Source of the DNA: Candidatus Bipolaricaulota bacterium
GTDB lineage: Bacteria > Bipolaricaulota > Bipolaricaulia > Bipolaricaulales > Bipolaricaulaceae
Direction: 5' to 3'
Assembly: GCA_027027485.1 (NCBI GenBank)
Contig: JALVLL010000279.1
Span: 1 to 6,586 of the forward strand
DNA: 6,586 nucleotides
The position numbers were made by a program, and so were the translations under genes. Below are positions 6,079 through 6,586 of the stretch, piece by piece; position 1 is the first letter of the stretch, and each line of letters opens with the position of its first letter. A model generated the notes under the pieces. That model made no database searches and was not told where the DNA came from. It saw nothing but the letters and a program-made list of their open reading frames with translations.

Positions 6079-6470
6079 GCTCCCGTGCCGAAATAGAAGC
6101 TCTGCTCTCGAAAGCGGAGCGCTTCATCCGTTCCGCAAAGAAGCTGCGGGAGTTGGATGATATGGAGTCCGCGGTGTCACGCCTGTACTACGCCATGTTC
6201 TTCTGCGCCGAGGCCATCCTTCTCAGTAAGGGATTGAGCTTTTCCCGACACGCTAGCGTGATCGCGGCGTTTGGGGAGCATTTCGTGAAGCCCGGCCTAC
6301 TTCCCGCTGAATTACACCGCTGGCTCAGAGATGCCTTCGACAAAAGGCAGATCGCCGACTATGAGCCTTCGCCTGTATTCACGGAGGAGGACGTGGATAA
6401 ACTCCTTGAGCAAGCAGGGGAATTTCTTAAGGCGAGCAGGAGATTCCTGGAATCGAGGAGGTATTTATGA
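6075..6470 (+). CDS. HEPN-domain protein, UPF0332-like (probable toxin partner of MNT)
   Basis: A 131-residue, largely helical protein starting at the ATG that overlaps the MNT stop (ATGA, 6075-6078). Family marks: SRLYYAMFFCAEAILLSKGL (35-54), the FSRHASVI segment (H59), FGEHFVKPG, and RQIADY (91-96) before a C-terminal helix of acidic and basic residues. HEPN proteins paired with MNT are usually RNases or RNA-targeting toxins carrying R-x4-6-H. Here the equivalent segment is R-x4-Y, as I recall for UPF0332 members, so RNase activity cannot be assumed. Upstream in-frame ATG 6018 lies within the MNT gene and lacks family similarity. The stop overlaps the start of the next gene (ATGA, 6467-6470), coupling the pair to an exported protein. 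Confidence 0.87.
   Translation: MSSRAEIEALLSKAERFIRSAKKLRELDDMESAVSRLYYAMFFCAEAILLSKGLSFSRHASVIAAFGEHFVKPGLLPAELHRWLRDAFDKRQIADYEPSPVFTEEDVDKLLEQAGEFLKASRRFLESRRYL
6455..6462 (+). promoter_or_regulatory. Ribosome binding site of the second exported-protein gene
   Basis: GAGGAGGT ends 4 nt before the ATG at 6467, inside the end of the HEPN gene. It supports this start and a common transcript. Confidence 0.85.
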
Positions 6471-6586
6471 AAGTAGGTGCCGCCACTTTGGTTTTGACGT
6501 TTTTGGTCTTTGGACCGGTGTTTGCCGGGGCGATCTACGTCAACGATACGGGCCAAGTCGCGTACGGTTTCAGGATCGTGTTTTCC
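6467..6586 (+). CDS. Exported paralogue of the glycosidase, N-terminus only (runs off window)
   Basis: Forty codons are visible. Residues 1-20 are a signal peptide (MKV, then a hydrophobic stretch, ending VFA before the predicted cleavage). Residues 21-40 (GAIYVNDTGQ to IVFS) are identical to those of the upstream GH113-like protein, at the protein and the DNA level. The same beta-rich N-terminal domain therefore follows, but whether a GH113 barrel comes after it is outside the window. The start overlaps the HEPN stop by 4 nt and has a strong Shine-Dalgarno site, so it is expressed with the MNT/HEPN pair unless another promoter lies within. It may be a full paralogue, or a remnant of a partial duplication. 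Confidence 0.85.
   Translation, partial: MKVGAATLVLTFLVFGPVFAGAIYVNDTGQVAYGFRIVFS
6525..6586 (+). repeat. 62-bp (at least) perfect direct repeat, copy 2
   Basis: Identical to 4444-4505 with an offset of 2081 bp. It reaches the window end, so the true length is unknown. Confidence 0.97.

Noticed and set aside
4444..6586. Repeat as a transposon or attachment site pair
   Set aside because: Both copies are in-frame coding sequence at matching codon positions, and no transposase or integrase is present. Gene duplication or conversion is simpler.

Overview
The window is densely packed and every gene lies on the + strand. It carries eight protein genes, two of them cut by the window edges, and only two intergenic gaps longer than a few bases. 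The gene set suggests a thermophilic, GC-rich bacterium: a PDO-type double-CXXC protein disulfide oxidoreductase, a FAU-1-like RNA-binding protein, an RNA 3'-phosphate cyclase and an MNT/HEPN pair all occur in archaea and deep-branching thermophilic bacteria. A hairpin-plus-T-run terminator, strong Shine-Dalgarno sequences and a TATACT box about 12 nt before a start codon favour a bacterium over an archaeon. I cannot assign the phylum from sequence alone.

Region 1 (1-2251) is a redox operon. It holds the 3' part of a thioredoxin-reductase-like flavoprotein with a CAAC centre, then a complete TrxB/AhpF-like flavoprotein with a CAVC centre, then a PDO, closed by an intrinsic terminator. The reductase resembles the C-terminal reductase part of AhpF, and the PDO has the double-thioredoxin-fold layout of the AhpF N-terminal part. 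Together they look like a split NADH-to-dithiol relay, probably for cytosolic disulfide or peroxide handling.

Region 2 (2258-4318) is an RNA-metabolism pair: a divergent RtcA-like RNA 3'-terminal phosphate cyclase, probably translated from an almost leaderless mRNA, overlapping a short FAU-1/DUF402-type protein by 14 nt. Several residues expected in the RtcA active site are changed.

Region 3 (4319-6586) is accessory in character. A secreted GH113-like TIM-barrel glycoside hydrolase is followed by an MNT nucleotidyltransferase/HEPN (UPF0332-like) toxin-antitoxin-type pair. A second exported protein then begins whose mature N-terminus is identical to the first over 62 bp of DNA, while the signal peptides differ. 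The MNT/HEPN pair is thus framed by a perfect direct repeat inside two paralogous genes, and ATGA overlaps link MNT, HEPN and the second paralogue. This duplication is the most unusual structural feature. I found no tRNA, rRNA, CRISPR array or transposase.
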